Source of the DNA: Humisphaera borealis
GTDB lineage: Bacteria; Planctomycetota; Phycisphaerae; Tepidisphaerales; Tepidisphaeraceae
Length of the DNA stretch: 64,000 nt
Assembly (NCBI RefSeq): GCF_015169395.1
Contig: NZ_CP063458.1
Coordinates: forward strand, 124,001-188,000
Direction: 5' to 3'
Of this stretch, positions 1-10,029 are shown one piece after another. Every line of letters starts with the position of its first letter. Position 1 is the first letter of the stretch. Made by a program: the position numbers and the translations under genes. The notes beneath the pieces were generated by a model. That model was not told where the DNA came from. It made no database searches and saw only the letters and a list, made by a program, of their open reading frames with translations.

Positions 1-985
1 TCGCGCGGATCTTCGGGCACCCCGTCACGCTGCCGCAGGGGAACATCGCCCGCAGGATGTCCACGAAGGTGACGTCCGGCCGCAGCGTTCCCTCGATGGT
101 CGCCACGCCGTGATAGACCGTCGGGTGTGCCTCGATCGTCCGCGCCTGCGAAACCTTGACCGAACCGATGCGGCAGATGCGCCCGAGGTCGTTCCGCTGC
201 AAGTCGACGATCATCGCCAGCTCGGCCTGGTCTTTGGCGCTCACGCGAAGCTCGGCGTCCATGCCCGGCAGCAGGGGGCGTGTGCCCTTGATCGGCCGGC
301 AGATGATACGACGGTTGCCATCGGGCTGGGGATCGACGCGGAAAAACAGCTCCGGCGAATTGCACAGCAGCGCGAAGTCGCCGTACTGCAGAAACGCGCC
401 GAACGAAGCAGGGGTGAGTTCCTGCAACCGCCGATAGATGTCGATCGGGTTCTCGCGCAGCGGCGCGAGGATGCGCTGCGAGAGATTCACCTGGAAGATG
501 TCGCCGGCGGCGATGTAATCGATGCAGCGGCGGATCGCCGCGAGGTAGTTCTGCCGGGCGACGGCGAGCCTGGCGGCGCGCTCGCTGCGGAGGCCGCTTG
601 CGCGCAGCGGGACCGGCGTGCCGGGGATGTCCGATCCGTGCAGCGAGAACGCGAACAGCGGCACGCCGGGCAGTTCGATCGCCCGCGTCGGCAGATTCTC
701 GAACCAGCGGCCCAGGTCGTAGCTGAGAAAGCCGATCCACCGCGCGTCACGCGGCAGGTCGGCGTGACGGAGGTAGTTGGGCAGCGTCGAGAGCGCTTCC
801 AGCGGATTGTCGGTGGTACCTTCGGAAAGCTCGCCGCAGCGCAGCTCGGCGTGGCCGGTGCTGTCGGCGGCCATCAGCCAGCGGGCCTGCTCCTGCGGCC
901 AGGCCCAGCGCGAGGATCCGTTGCCATCCAGCCGGACGGTCGGTGAGGTGACGAGCTTGCCGGGGTTGGAAAAGAGAGACGGCAT
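1..985 (-). CDS. pabB: Aminodeoxychorismate/anthranilate synthase component I, 5' part
   Basis: The minus frame is open from an ATG at 985 to the window edge, giving about 328 residues without a stop. The chorismate-binding fold is recognisable: a YIAAGDIFQVNLSQR segment near residue 150, a VDLQRNDLGRI segment near residue 255, and GSVTGCPKIRA at the window edge, which is the catalytic signature of the TrpE/PabB/MenF family. The family makes 4-amino-4-deoxychorismate (folate) or anthranilate from chorismate and glutamine-derived ammonia. The compact N-terminus and the IAAGDIFQVN form favour PabB over TrpE, but this is inference. The gene continues beyond base 1. Divergent from the Uma2 gene, with 74 bases between the two starts. 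Confidence 0.88.
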   Translation of the reverse strand, partial: MPSLFSNPGKLVTSPTVRLDGNGSSRWAWPQEQARWLMAADSTGHAELRCGELSEGTTDNPLEALSTLPNYLRHADLPRDARWIGFLSYDLGRWFENLPTRAIELPGVPLFAFSLHGSDIPGTPVPLRASGLRSERAARLAVARQNYLAAIRRCIDYIAAGDIFQVNLSQRILAPLRENPIDIYRRLQELTPASFGAFLQYGDFALLCNSPELFFRVDPQPDGNRRIICRPIKGTRPLLPGMDAELRVSAKDQAELAMIVDLQRNDLGRICRIGSVKVSQARTIEAHPTVYHGVATIEGTLRPDVTFVDILRAMFPCGSVTGCPKIRA

Positions 986-1030
986 GGATGGCTGCTTCGG
1001 TCGATGGCGCGGCGGTCAATTTGTCGGCGG

Positions 1031-1059
1031 TTGCCGGCCGCAGATGGTATACTTCAAAC
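1031..1059 (+). promoter_or_regulatory. Candidate promoter for a leaderless Uma2 transcript
   Basis: A TATACT -10 hexamer at 1048-1053 ends six bases before the ATG at 1060, so transcription would begin at or next to the start codon. No Shine-Dalgarno sequence is possible in that space. TTG-containing -35 candidates lie at 1021 and 1031 but with poor spacing (21 or 11 bases). Prediction by eye. Confidence 0.4.
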
Positions 1060-1767
1060 ATGGCGACGACACTGCAAACGCCTGTAAATCTGCCGAATGA
1101 AACCGGGGTCGGGGAAATTCCGCGGCTGGAGAATGGCGACCGGTTGACCGACCACGAGTTCCTTCGCCGCTATCGGGCGATGCCCGCAGTAAAGAAGGCT
1201 GAACTGATTGAAGGGAGAGTCTACCTGGGGTCACCCGTATCGGCCGTCGGGCATGGGGAACCGCATGCCGACATCGTCGGATGGCTTGAATGCTACTGCG
1301 CCATGACACCGGGCGTCTTTGTCGGCGACAACTCGACGACCCAACTCGACCGCGACAACGTTCCCCAGCCCGATGCCTACCTGCGGCTCGATCCGTCGCG
1401 AGGCGGACAGGCCAAGATCGGTGACCACGGCTACGTCAACAACGCACCCGAGTTGATCGTCGAAGTCGCCGCCACCAGCGCCCAGTACGACCTGCACGAA
1501 AAACTCAACGTCTACCGCCGCAACGGCGTGCTCGAATACATCGTCTGGCGGACATTCGACAGGGCGGTGGACTACTTCGTTCTCGACAACAGCGAATACG
1601 TCCGCAAGTCGCCCGACGCCGATGGCATCTTCCGATCGCGCGTCTTCCCCGGGCTCTGGCTGGCTCCCGCGGCGTTGCTCATCCGCGATATGGCGACGGT
1701 GCTGAAAGTTTTACAGCAGGGGATCGCCTCGCCGGAGCACGCCGAGTTCGTTAGGCCACGAGCTTGA
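1060..1767 (+). CDS. Uma2 family protein (DUF820, PD-(D/E)XK nuclease fold)
   Basis: 235 aa from the ATG at 1060, chosen because the -10 element lies directly before it. The family pattern is clear: VPQPDAYL with Asp105, APELIVEVA with Glu135, then HEKLNVYRRNGVLEYIVW with Lys148, which together form the PD-(D/E)XK metal site of the Uma2 group. These proteins are abundant in cyanobacteria and planctomycetes. Most have no demonstrated function, and a nuclease role is inferred from the fold. The gene is followed by the glnN terminator and has no obvious partner. Confidence 0.85.
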   Translation: MATTLQTPVNLPNETGVGEIPRLENGDRLTDHEFLRRYRAMPAVKKAELIEGRVYLGSPVSAVGHGEPHADIVGWLECYCAMTPGVFVGDNSTTQLDRDNVPQPDAYLRLDPSRGGQAKIGDHGYVNNAPELIVEVAATSAQYDLHEKLNVYRRNGVLEYIVWRTFDRAVDYFVLDNSEYVRKSPDADGIFRSRVFPGLWLAPAALLIRDMATVLKVLQQGIASPEHAEFVRPRA

Positions 1768-1803
1768 ATCGGTGCCCGCACGGCCGGCACGTCTCACCGG
1801 CTC

Positions 1804-1848
1804 CAAAAAAAGAAACGAGCCCCGGAAGATTCATCTCCCGGGGCTCGT
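1804..1848 (-). terminator. Rho-independent terminator of glnN
   Basis: An 11-bp perfect stem (ACGAGCCCCGG at 1815-1825 against 1838-1848) with a 12-base loop. On the minus strand it is followed by a run of seven T (A-run at 1804-1811 on the plus strand). It lies 27 bases after the glnN stop codon. Confidence 0.88.
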
Positions 1849-1874
1849 CGCGTGTCATCAACTCCCGCCGATCA

Positions 1875-4049
<2,175 letters not shown>

Positions 4050-4130
4050 AAGGTGTTCCTCCTGATCGGATTAGGTGTCGGTATAGATCGGGCAGCGTGT
4101 CCGCCAGACAGCGTCCCGTCGGAAACCAAT

Positions 4131-4159
4131 ATTCTCAGGCAGGGGGCGTGCGGTGTCAA
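4131..4159 (-). promoter_or_regulatory. sigma70-type promoter of glnN
   Basis: On the minus strand TTGACA (4154-4159) is followed after exactly 17 bases by GAGAAT (4131-4136). The leader to the ATG at 4049 is about 75 bases and ends in AGGAGG. The -35 is a perfect consensus and the -10 matches four of six positions. Confidence 0.6.
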
Positions 4160-4187
4160 AGCGGATGGGGGGATGGCCGCCGCACCT

Positions 4188-5459
4188 CTAGGGCAAGAGC
4201 GGCAACCCCAGCTCTTTCAAGTATGCGTTGTGTTCCGCGGTCGCTTTGCGGATCCTGGCGTCGATCTGAACGAGCGATTCGTGCTCCTTCGCCAGGTCGA
4301 TCTCTTCCTCGTCCTCGGCTGTGCTCACGTACCGCGAGATGTTCAGGTTGAAATCGTTCTCGGCGATCTCTTTCATCGCCACCCGGCGGGCGTATCGCTC
4401 CACCGGTAACTTCGGCCGGTGCTGGTACGTTTCGACGATCCGCGTGATATGGGCATCGGTGAGCACGTTCTGCCGCTTGCCCTTCACGAACCCCTCGGCC
4501 GCGTTGATGAACAGCACGTCCTCCGGCTTCTTCATCTCCCGCAGCATGTCCCACTCGTTCTTGAGCGTGTCGCCGTGATAGATTTCGAACTCGGTGTCCT
4601 TCACCCCGTGCAGCAGCATGTTCATGCGCGCCAGGTTGTAGGTAGTGATGTTGTTTTCCTGCCCGTAGATCTTCCCGATGCCGGTCTTCCCCATGCGTTT
4701 CCGCACGTTCAGCAGCAATGAACCCGACCCGCAGGCGAAATCCATCACGCTTTCCAGCCGTTTGCGCGGGCCGGTCGCGGGCTCCTGGCTGTCAAGGGTG
4801 ACGATCCCTGAAAGGATGTCGCTGATCGGCTGGGGCGTATAAAACTCGCCCGCCTTCTTCCCGCTCCCGGCGGCGAACTGCCCGATGAGATATTCGTACG
4901 CATCGCCCAGCGTATCCGTGCTCGTCGAGAACTCCGCCAACCCCTCGGCGATGCGCCCGATGATCGTGCAGAGCTTGGCGTTGCGGGCCTCGTACGTCCG
5001 ACCGAGCTTTTCCGATCCGAGATTGATCTCCGAGAACAGCCCGCCGAAGGTGCTCTCGAACGATTCGTTCTCGATGTACTTGAACCCCGCCTGCAGCGTG
5101 TGCAGCAGTTCCCCGTCCTGCGTGCGGGCCATGTGGGCGATGCGCGTCCACAGGTGCTCGGGCTTGATGACGTAGTGCACCTTCTGGCGCATCTGCTTTT
5201 CGAACAGTGCGACGTCGCTCGGGTTCTTCGCGTACCAGACCGACAGCGGCGACTTGCCGCCGTTGCCGACAGCATTCGGGTCGGGGTAGTCACTCTTCAG
5301 GTTGTTCTTCGCCGCCGCCTCATAATTGTCCGAGAGGTAGCGCAGGAACAGGAACGCCAGCATGTAATCGCGGAAGTCGTCCGCGTTCATCGCCCCGCGC
5401 AGGTCGTCGGCGATGGCCCAAAGCGTTTTGCCGAGTTGCTTCTGGTCGATCGTGGTCAT
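4188..5459 (-). CDS. hsdM: Type I restriction-modification HsdM with catalytic region deleted
   Basis: Start set at the ATG at 5459 (MTTIDQKQLGKTLW, the usual HsdM N-terminus) with GGAAGG just upstream, giving 423 aa. The N-terminal helical domain is present, followed by the AdoMet motif DFACGSGSLLLN and the GDTLKNEWDMLREM segment. HsdM normally continues here into the block with the catalytic NPPF motif IV and the SGxPVCILVLKKCKKP segment. This protein jumps directly to KKPEDVLFINAAEGF, so roughly 100-110 residues are missing in frame. The junction (about 4520-4540) lies at a KKP codon run that occurs at both edges of the missing block in family members, suggesting deletion between short direct repeats. 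It should bind AdoMet poorly or not methylate at all. No hsdR is in the window, and hsdS upstream is fragmentary. Confidence 0.88.
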   Translation of the reverse strand: MTTIDQKQLGKTLWAIADDLRGAMNADDFRDYMLAFLFLRYLSDNYEAAAKNNLKSDYPDPNAVGNGGKSPLSVWYAKNPSDVALFEKQMRQKVHYVIKPEHLWTRIAHMARTQDGELLHTLQAGFKYIENESFESTFGGLFSEINLGSEKLGRTYEARNAKLCTIIGRIAEGLAEFSTSTDTLGDAYEYLIGQFAAGSGKKAGEFYTPQPISDILSGIVTLDSQEPATGPRKRLESVMDFACGSGSLLLNVRKRMGKTGIGKIYGQENNITTYNLARMNMLLHGVKDTEFEIYHGDTLKNEWDMLREMKKPEDVLFINAAEGFVKGKRQNVLTDAHITRIVETYQHRPKLPVERYARRVAMKEIAENDFNLNISRYVSTAEDEEEIDLAKEHESLVQIDARIRKATAEHNAYLKELGLPLLP

Positions 5460-5521
5460 GCCTTCCGATGAGGTCAGGTGTGGTTTGCGCTCGCTCCCGA
5501 AAGCAGTCGTTTCGCGTTGAT

Positions 5522-5596
5522 GCCTCAAGCATCATCAGATCTGAGGCTCTTCGCCTCGGCAGTATACAAGGGACTACGCCGACCTATAATGGGGGC
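5522..5596 (+). promoter_or_regulatory. Promoter and possible operator of the RES-Xre operon
   Basis: A perfect TATAAT at 5585-5590 ends six bases before the GTG start at 5597, predicting a leaderless mRNA. Upstream are an inverted repeat GCCTCA (5522-5527) / TGAGGC (5542-5547) and an overlapping GAGGC-TCTTC-GCCTC hairpin (5543-5557). Either could be an operator for autorepression by the Xre antitoxin, as is usual in this family, but that role is inferred. Confidence 0.5.
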
Positions 5597-6076
5597 GTGG
5601 CCAAAAAGACTCAAACCATCCACAAACTTTCCAAGTTCAAGCCCGGAGCTACTACCGGCGCGAAGAACTACTCTGGAATTTACACGGCCAAGATGGCGTT
5701 GCGTGGGCCTTTGGAGTTGGTGAAGATCGTCCAGACCGGCGTTCCCGTCTCGGATGCGAAAAAACTGTACAGCCATTACAAGGTCGACGAGAAAGAGGTC
5801 ATTGGGTATCTCAAGGTTTCGGTTGCTAAATTCAAGAAGTGGAAAGCCAATCACCGGCTGTCATCCGAAGAGTCTGACCGCCTGGTGCGTCTGGCGCGAC
5901 TCATGGCCGCCGCGGATGCGCTGCACGAGGGAGACGCCGAGGCCGCACGCCGGTGGATGGAATCTCCGAAATCTGCCCTCGGGGGTAGCTCGCCACTGAA
6001 ATTCGCCCAAACGGAAGTGGGCGCTCGGGAGGTTGAACACCTCATTGGCCGTCTGGAACATGGCGTCTTCTCGTAA
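5597..6076 (+). CDS. Xre/MbcA/ParS-type antitoxin (DUF2384) of a RES toxin system
   Basis: 159 aa from a GTG at 5597, the first in-frame start after the TATAAT box. The N-terminal half resembles the HTH region of Xre-like antitoxins. The C-terminal half (RLARLMAAADALHEGDAEAARRWMESPKSALGGSSPLKFAQTEVGAREVEHLIGRLEHG) is the toxin-binding DUF2384 domain, with the conserved A-x-x-W-hydrophobic and P-L-x-x-x-x-T-x-x-G pattern. It should neutralise the downstream RES toxin and repress the operon. The next gene starts 24 bases after its stop. The pair is on the strand opposite to hsdM and hsdS and interrupts that locus. Confidence 0.9.
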   Translation: MAKKTQTIHKLSKFKPGATTGAKNYSGIYTAKMALRGPLELVKIVQTGVPVSDAKKLYSHYKVDEKEVIGYLKVSVAKFKKWKANHRLSSEESDRLVRLARLMAAADALHEGDAEAARRWMESPKSALGGSSPLKFAQTEVGAREVEHLIGRLEHGVFS

Positions 6077-6100
6077 TTCCCGCAGCGAGAAGCACTGCCC

Positions 6101-6565
6101 ATGATCCGCGTCTACCGCATCGTCAAGCCGAGATACGAAGCCAGCGCCTGGACCGGGGAGGGTGCCAGCAAGAATGGCGGTCGCTGGAATCATCCTGGCA
6201 CACCCTGCGTTTACTGTGGGGGCAGCCTCGCGCTGACCTCGCTCGAAATGCTTGTGCATCTTGAGTCTGCCGATGTACTGCAGGCCTACCGCGTCGCGTG
6301 GATCGATGTCGACCCGGCACAGGTGCGCGACACTCCCGTCGCAATTCTTCCGGCCGATTGGGACGCCGAACCCGCAACAAACGCCAGCCGCGACTTCGGC
6401 ACCGCTTGGCTCGCCGCGCGTCAAACCGTCGCCCTACGCGTTCCCAGCGTGATCTTACCGGCCGAACACAACATCCTCTTAAACCCGCGTCACCCGGATT
6501 TCGCTGCGCTCGCCCGCAGCGCCTTTCAGCCATTCAACTTTGATCCACGCCTGTTAAAGGATTGA
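6101..6565 (+). CDS. RES-domain toxin (NAD-degrading family)
   Basis: 154 aa, full family length. It begins MIRVYRIVKPRY and has the GGRWN segment (residues 26-30), the SLEMLVHLE helix, and C-terminal LRVPSVILPAEHNILLNPRHPDF. These carry the conserved Arg, Tyr, Glu, Ser and Asn of the RES fold. Characterised homologues deplete cellular NAD. Encoded directly after its DUF2384 antitoxin, the standard gene order for Res-Xre systems. The key residues appear intact, so the module may be active even though the surrounding restriction locus has decayed. Confidence 0.92.
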   Translation: MIRVYRIVKPRYEASAWTGEGASKNGGRWNHPGTPCVYCGGSLALTSLEMLVHLESADVLQAYRVAWIDVDPAQVRDTPVAILPADWDAEPATNASRDFGTAWLAARQTVALRVPSVILPAEHNILLNPRHPDFAALARSAFQPFNFDPRLLKD

Positions 6566-6606
6566 ACTCGCCATCGTGCGGATGCCCGTTCACTCCCACC
6601 CCGAAG

Positions 6607-6728
6607 AGAACAACTGCTGCATCAGGCCCTTCTTGTGCGTCCGCAACGCCGACAGGGCCTAGGCCTCGGCGGCGAGCGCGGCGTCCAGCAAGCCGAGACA
6701 CGCGGCGATTCGCTGCTGCTCGGTGGGT
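6607..6728 (-). pseudogene. Relic of an hsdS 3' end
   Basis: The minus strand encodes the closing segment of HsdS (TEQQRIAACLGLLDAALAAEA, a stop, then ALSALRTHKKGLMQQLFSS). It is a near copy (about 106 of 110 bases) of the end of the neighbouring hsdS fragment, but carries an in-frame TAG at about 6660-6662. It is what remains of a second hsdS copy or of a duplicated 3' end. Confidence 0.8.
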
Positions 6729-6851
6729 TCAAAAGACGATCGCGTGATGCTCGGTCGCGCAGCCTTGGCAGAGGTCTCGGCCGAACATATGACCGGTGTT
6801 CTGGACGGTGTTGCACGTGTCGCACCGACGAAAGAAGCGGGACGTCGCCAT
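6729..6851 (-). CDS. 40-aa putative zinc-binding peptide
   Basis: ATG at 6851 preceded by GGGAGG eight bases upstream, stop at 6729-6731. The peptide has CDTC near residue 10 and CQGC near residue 31, i.e. two CxxC pairs about 20 residues apart, as in a minimal zinc ribbon. The function is not recognised. It lies 48 bases after the stop of the preceding 46-aa ORF on the same strand and ends just before the hsdS relic. The good ribosome binding site and the metal-ligand spacing argue for a real gene, but the short length makes this uncertain. Confidence 0.45.
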   Translation of the reverse strand: MATSRFFRRCDTCNTVQNTGHMFGRDLCQGCATEHHAIVF

Positions 6852-6899
6852 CGCCACCTCCCGGGCGCGAGCGATCCTGCCTGCGTCGGGCTCGCGCTT

Positions 6900-7040
6900 T
6901 CAATGACAGAACCGACACCACCGCAGTTCCGGCCGGTGTTGCGAGGGCCACTCGACAATGCCCACCTCGAAGGCCCAGCCCGTTTCAGTCCGCTCCACGC
7001 GGAAGTAACTATCGAATTCGGTCTTCTGCTCGTCATCCAT
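6900..7040 (-). CDS. 46-aa small protein translationally coupled to the hsdS fragment
   Basis: Begins at ATG 7040 with GGGGAGGGG just upstream. The start overlaps the stop of the hsdS fragment in a TGATG junction, the classical arrangement for coupled translation. The sequence is acidic and aromatic-rich (MDDEQKTEFDSYFRVER...) and ends in RWCRFCH, giving one CxxC pair. It is unlike any HsdS segment and not recognised. Together with the 40-aa ORF downstream it forms a two-gene unit between the hsdS direct repeats. Confidence 0.45.
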   Translation of the reverse strand: MDDEQKTEFDSYFRVERTETGWAFEVGIVEWPSQHRPELRWCRFCH

Positions 7041-7792
7041 CACCCCTCCCCTGCAGGGAAAAGCTGCTGCATCAGGCCCTTCTTGTGCGTCCGCAGGGCC
7101 GACAGGGCCTGGGCCTCGGCGGCGAGCGCGGCGTCCAGCGAGCCGAGACACGCGGCGATTCGCTGCTGCTCGGCAACGCCGGGGGTGCGGATTGGCATCT
7201 TCGCGAAATCGTCGTAGTAGAGGCGCAATCGGTCCTTGGTCAGGCCGCGCGAGTACGACGTCAGCATCAGCAGCGATTCAGGGAGCTTGAAAAAGTACTC
7301 GAAGAACTTCGATAACACGCCCGATTCAGGCGCGAGCACGATATACGCGGGGCTAACGAGACAGTCTTCGGGCGCGACGCCGCATGCGCCTTGCCACATC
7401 CGCATCATGTTGTAGGCGATGTCGTCCTTGCAGACCTTCTTGTTGCCCGCCGCATCCTCGATGTCGTAGAAGTCACGATCGAACGAATCTCGTCGCACCA
7501 TTCCGTCGTGCATTGTGACGGAATAGATGGGTAGTCCATCTTCGCCCTTTGTTCTTCGATTCGCGAAAAGGGCTCCGGCTTTCCGCTCTTCCCACTCCCC
7601 CTCCTCCCGGAACTCGGGGAAGCGGAGGCGGGGGAGGGATTCGCCGGGGCGGGGGAAGAGCTGCTGCATCAGCCCTTTCTTGTGGGCCGCCAGCGCCGCC
7701 AGCTTCCGCCCGCGGGCGGCGATCAACGCGTCCAGCGACGTCAGACACGCCGCGATCTTCCGCTGCTCGGCCGCCGGCCCGGCGGCGACGGT
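7040..7792 (-). pseudogene. hsdS: HsdS specificity subunit, C-terminal fragment
   Basis: The frame encodes the central conserved region of HsdS (AEQRKIAACLTSLDALIAARGRKLAALAAHKKGLMQQLFP), then a complete second target-recognition domain, then the second conserved helix (VAEQQRIAACLGSLDAALAAEAQ...). Everything before the central region, i.e. the N-terminus and first recognition domain, is missing. Homology stops near 7792, where an unrelated stretch and then repeat array DNA begin. The frame is open further upstream to 7882, but those codons are not HsdS. A half-HsdS can in principle dimerise, but with HsdM crippled this is best read as a decayed locus. Confidence 0.85.
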
Positions 7793-7882
7793 CCGGCGGC
7801 GACGGTCCTTCCCTCGGCACCGATTGTGGTCAGGATCGGCCACTTTGCAAGCGTGAGTGGATGCGAACGGGGTGGGGTCCAA

Positions 7883-8477
7883 GCGCGGAAACCGGACTCA
7901 TCATTGGGATTCAGCGGTTCAGCCTGGTGGTACCTAGGCAGGGGCGCGGGAATGTAGTGGACGGCGACTCGGCCTATCCGTACAATATACTAACATACTC
8001 GCCGGCCGGTGACCGGCCTGGGGTTCGCGTTGTGGTGCGTGATCCCTGGGGCGGCTTGATCGCTTTGCACGGTCTGGCGGGGGCTCTGGTGGGAGGTGCG
8101 TCATGGCATGGATCGCGGCGGGACGGGGGTTCCTGGGTTCGTTCGGCGGTGCCATCTTGGGTTCGTTCGGCCATCCGGGCTTGGGTTCGTTCGGCGGAGG
8201 GACGTGGGGTTCGTTTGGCGGAGGGAGGTGGGTCATGTGGGACGAACGGCGGTCGACGCGGGACGCACCATGCACGGGCTGGAAGCCCGTGTCACGGACA
8301 GAGCCGTCGACGGCCAGGGTCTGGGGTTCGTTTGGCGAGTCAGCCGTGGGTTCGTTCGGCGGCGTGGCGTGGCGATTCGATGTGCAATGGTTGTCTTGGG
8401 TTCGTTCGGCAGACGGAGGTGGGTTATTGAGGATGAATGGCTATCGGCGTGTGGCGTACCTTGCACGGCTTGGAAAG
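7883..8477. repeat. Non-coding repeat region left of IS4 copy 1
   Basis: No credible gene. It holds seven copies of the 13-mer GGGTTCGTT(C/T)GGC (starts 8135, 8159, 8183, 8207, 8324, 8348, 8398) and a 51-base palindromic block (8251-8301) centred on GGGCTGGAAGCCC. A short GGCCGGTGACCGGCC hairpin lies near 8003. Long open frames here are translations of the repeats (LGSFGG-type) and are rejected as genes. Confidence 0.8.
8251..8301. repeat. Unoccupied palindromic target-like site
   Basis: The block contains GCACGGGCTGGAAGCCCGTG flanked on one side by GTGTCACGGACAG and on the other by GACGCACCAT. It matches, arm for arm, the sequences flanking both IS4 copies, but no insertion sequence is present. 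It is therefore a natural empty-site version of the IS4 target. Confidence 0.75.
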
Positions 8478-9937
8478 CACAACTGTCCGGCATTTCGACG
8501 CCGTGACATTCGCAAGATTTCGCTCTTGCGCTTTCTGATGCCGCGTGGCATAGTTCGCGCCCGTGGCGGTCCGTCGTTCATCCTCGCAGCAGCAACCGAC
8601 GCCGTCGGACCGACGTCTGGCCGTGCGCCGCTCCGGGAATCTCCTCGACGAACATCTCCATCGTCTGGCGGCGCTGCCGGCTCACGGCAACACCATCCTC
8701 GGCCGCGACCAGTTGGTCAAAGGCCTGCTCCTGTCGTTCTTCGATCCCATGGCCCGATCGCTGCGACGCATCGAAGACTGCGGCGACTTCCAGGGCGATC
8801 TGCGACTCGACAAGCTGGCACGCTCGACCACCGCCGACGCTCTTGCAGCGTTCGACCCTCAGCTGCTCGTGCCGCTGATCGACGACCTGCAGCAACGTGT
8901 CCCGAATCTCGGCGACGCCGACGGCCTCGAAGGGATCACCCGGCAGATCATCGCCGCCGACGGCACTTACATGACCACGCTGTGCGATGTGGCCTGGGCG
9001 ATGCGCCAAAAGAACCGCGACGGCGGCGTGCAGGGACAGGTCCGCGCCAACGTCCAGCTCGACGCCGGCAACTGGATTCCCCGCGTGCTGACCGTCAGCG
9101 GCGACGACGGGCATTCGGAGGCCGCGGCCTTCGCCGCCGACCTCCTGCCCGGCGTGCTGTACGTCGTGGACCGCAACTTCGTCGAGTTCGGCTTCCTCGG
9201 CGCCGTCCTGGACAAGGGCAGCGACTTTGTCGTTCGTATCAAATCCAACCAACCGGCGATGACGGTGGTCCAGACCCTGCCGCCGTCGGCGGCGGACGTC
9301 GAGGCGGGCGTGATCGCCGAGGAAGTGGTGAGACTTCCCGGCCGCGACGCGCCGGCGGGCCTGTTCCGCTGCATCACCATCGAGAGCACCGACCGATCGG
9401 GCGAATCCCAGGCACTGCGGCTGCTGACCAATCTTCCCGCGGCGACGGTCGGGGCTCACGTCGTCGGCGCCGTTTACCGGCTGCGCTGGCAGATCGAGCT
9501 GTTTTTCAAGTGGCTCAAGACCTGGGCGGGAATGGACCACCTGCTGAGCACCAGCCGCAATGGGATCACCACGCAGCTGTACATCGCGGTGATCGCCGTG
9601 CTGATGATGTACGTGCAGAGCGGCTACCGCGTCAGCGTCTACGCCCTGGCGGCGCTGGGCCGCGTGGCCCGGGGCCAGATGTCGATCCAGGAGGCGATGG
9701 CGGTGATCGCCAAACGCGAGCGAGAGCGTTCGCTGGAACGAGCGCGTCAGGCCCGGCTGCGGGCACGCAAGAAGCTGGCCTGAAGCCACGACGTTCCCGC
9801 ACACCCTGATCCGAGGGTGACGCCGCCGCATGCGCGCCATCAGCCGCGATCGCAAGCAAAGCCGAGCGACTCTGGTGAAATGAGGATGTGCCAGGTCATG
9901 GCTCACGCTGGAATTGGTAAATTGCCGGACAGTTGTG
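8478..9937 (+). mobile_element. IS4-family insertion sequence, copy 1
   Basis: 1460 bp, bounded by perfect 15-bp terminal inverted repeats (CACAACTGTCCGGCA at the left, its complement at 9923-9937) and flanked by a perfect 9-bp target duplication CTTGGAAAG (8469-8477 and 9938-9946). It is complete, with one transposase gene. Copy 2 at 33910-35369 differs by a single base (C at 9812, T at 35244), so spread is recent. The target lies in the loop of a palindromic repeat (CACGG...CCGTG). Confidence 0.95.
8563..9783 (+). CDS. IS4-family DDE transposase, copy 1
   Basis: 406 aa. The catalytic triad is visible: Asp133 in AADGTYM, Asp203 in YVVDRNF, and Glu312 in the exact IS4 signature Y(2)R(3)E(6)K (Tyr305, Arg308, Glu312, Lys319 in YRLRWQIELFFKWLK). 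The C-terminus is strongly basic (ERERSLERARQARLRARKK). The gene is intact and identical in protein sequence to copy 2. Confidence 0.97.
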   Translation: MAVRRSSSQQQPTPSDRRLAVRRSGNLLDEHLHRLAALPAHGNTILGRDQLVKGLLLSFFDPMARSLRRIEDCGDFQGDLRLDKLARSTTADALAAFDPQLLVPLIDDLQQRVPNLGDADGLEGITRQIIAADGTYMTTLCDVAWAMRQKNRDGGVQGQVRANVQLDAGNWIPRVLTVSGDDGHSEAAAFAADLLPGVLYVVDRNFVEFGFLGAVLDKGSDFVVRIKSNQPAMTVVQTLPPSAADVEAGVIAEEVVRLPGRDAPAGLFRCITIESTDRSGESQALRLLTNLPAATVGAHVVGAVYRLRWQIELFFKWLKTWAGMDHLLSTSRNGITTQLYIAVIAVLMMYVQSGYRVSVYALAALGRVARGQMSIQEAMAVIAKRERERSLERARQARLRARKKLA

Positions 9938-10029
9938 CTTGGAAAGCCGTGTCACGGACAGCGGTCGTCGTCGGCGTTCCTGGTGACCGTTGCCCCTCGC
10001 CGATTGCAGATTCCGGGTTCCGGTGCATC

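Larger units (their letters stand above)
6614..7173. repeat. 110-bp direct repeat pair of hsdS 3' ends flanking two small ORFs
   Basis: Copies at 6614-6723 and 7064-7173 are offset by exactly 450 bases and differ at about four positions. Both are the coding sequence for the last conserved helix of HsdS. The 340 bases between them contain two tiny minus-strand ORFs, so the arrangement looks like an insertion or duplication at the end of hsdS. Confidence 0.85.

Noticed and set aside
110-946. Plus-strand open frame at the window start
   Set aside because: Antisense of the pabB gene, whose minus-strand translation carries the chorismate-binding motifs.
8103-9809. Long plus-strand frame across the repeat array and IS4 copy 1
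   Set aside because: Out of frame with the transposase, made of repeat-encoded LGSFGG peptides and a shadow of the transposase. The same shadow appears in copy 2.
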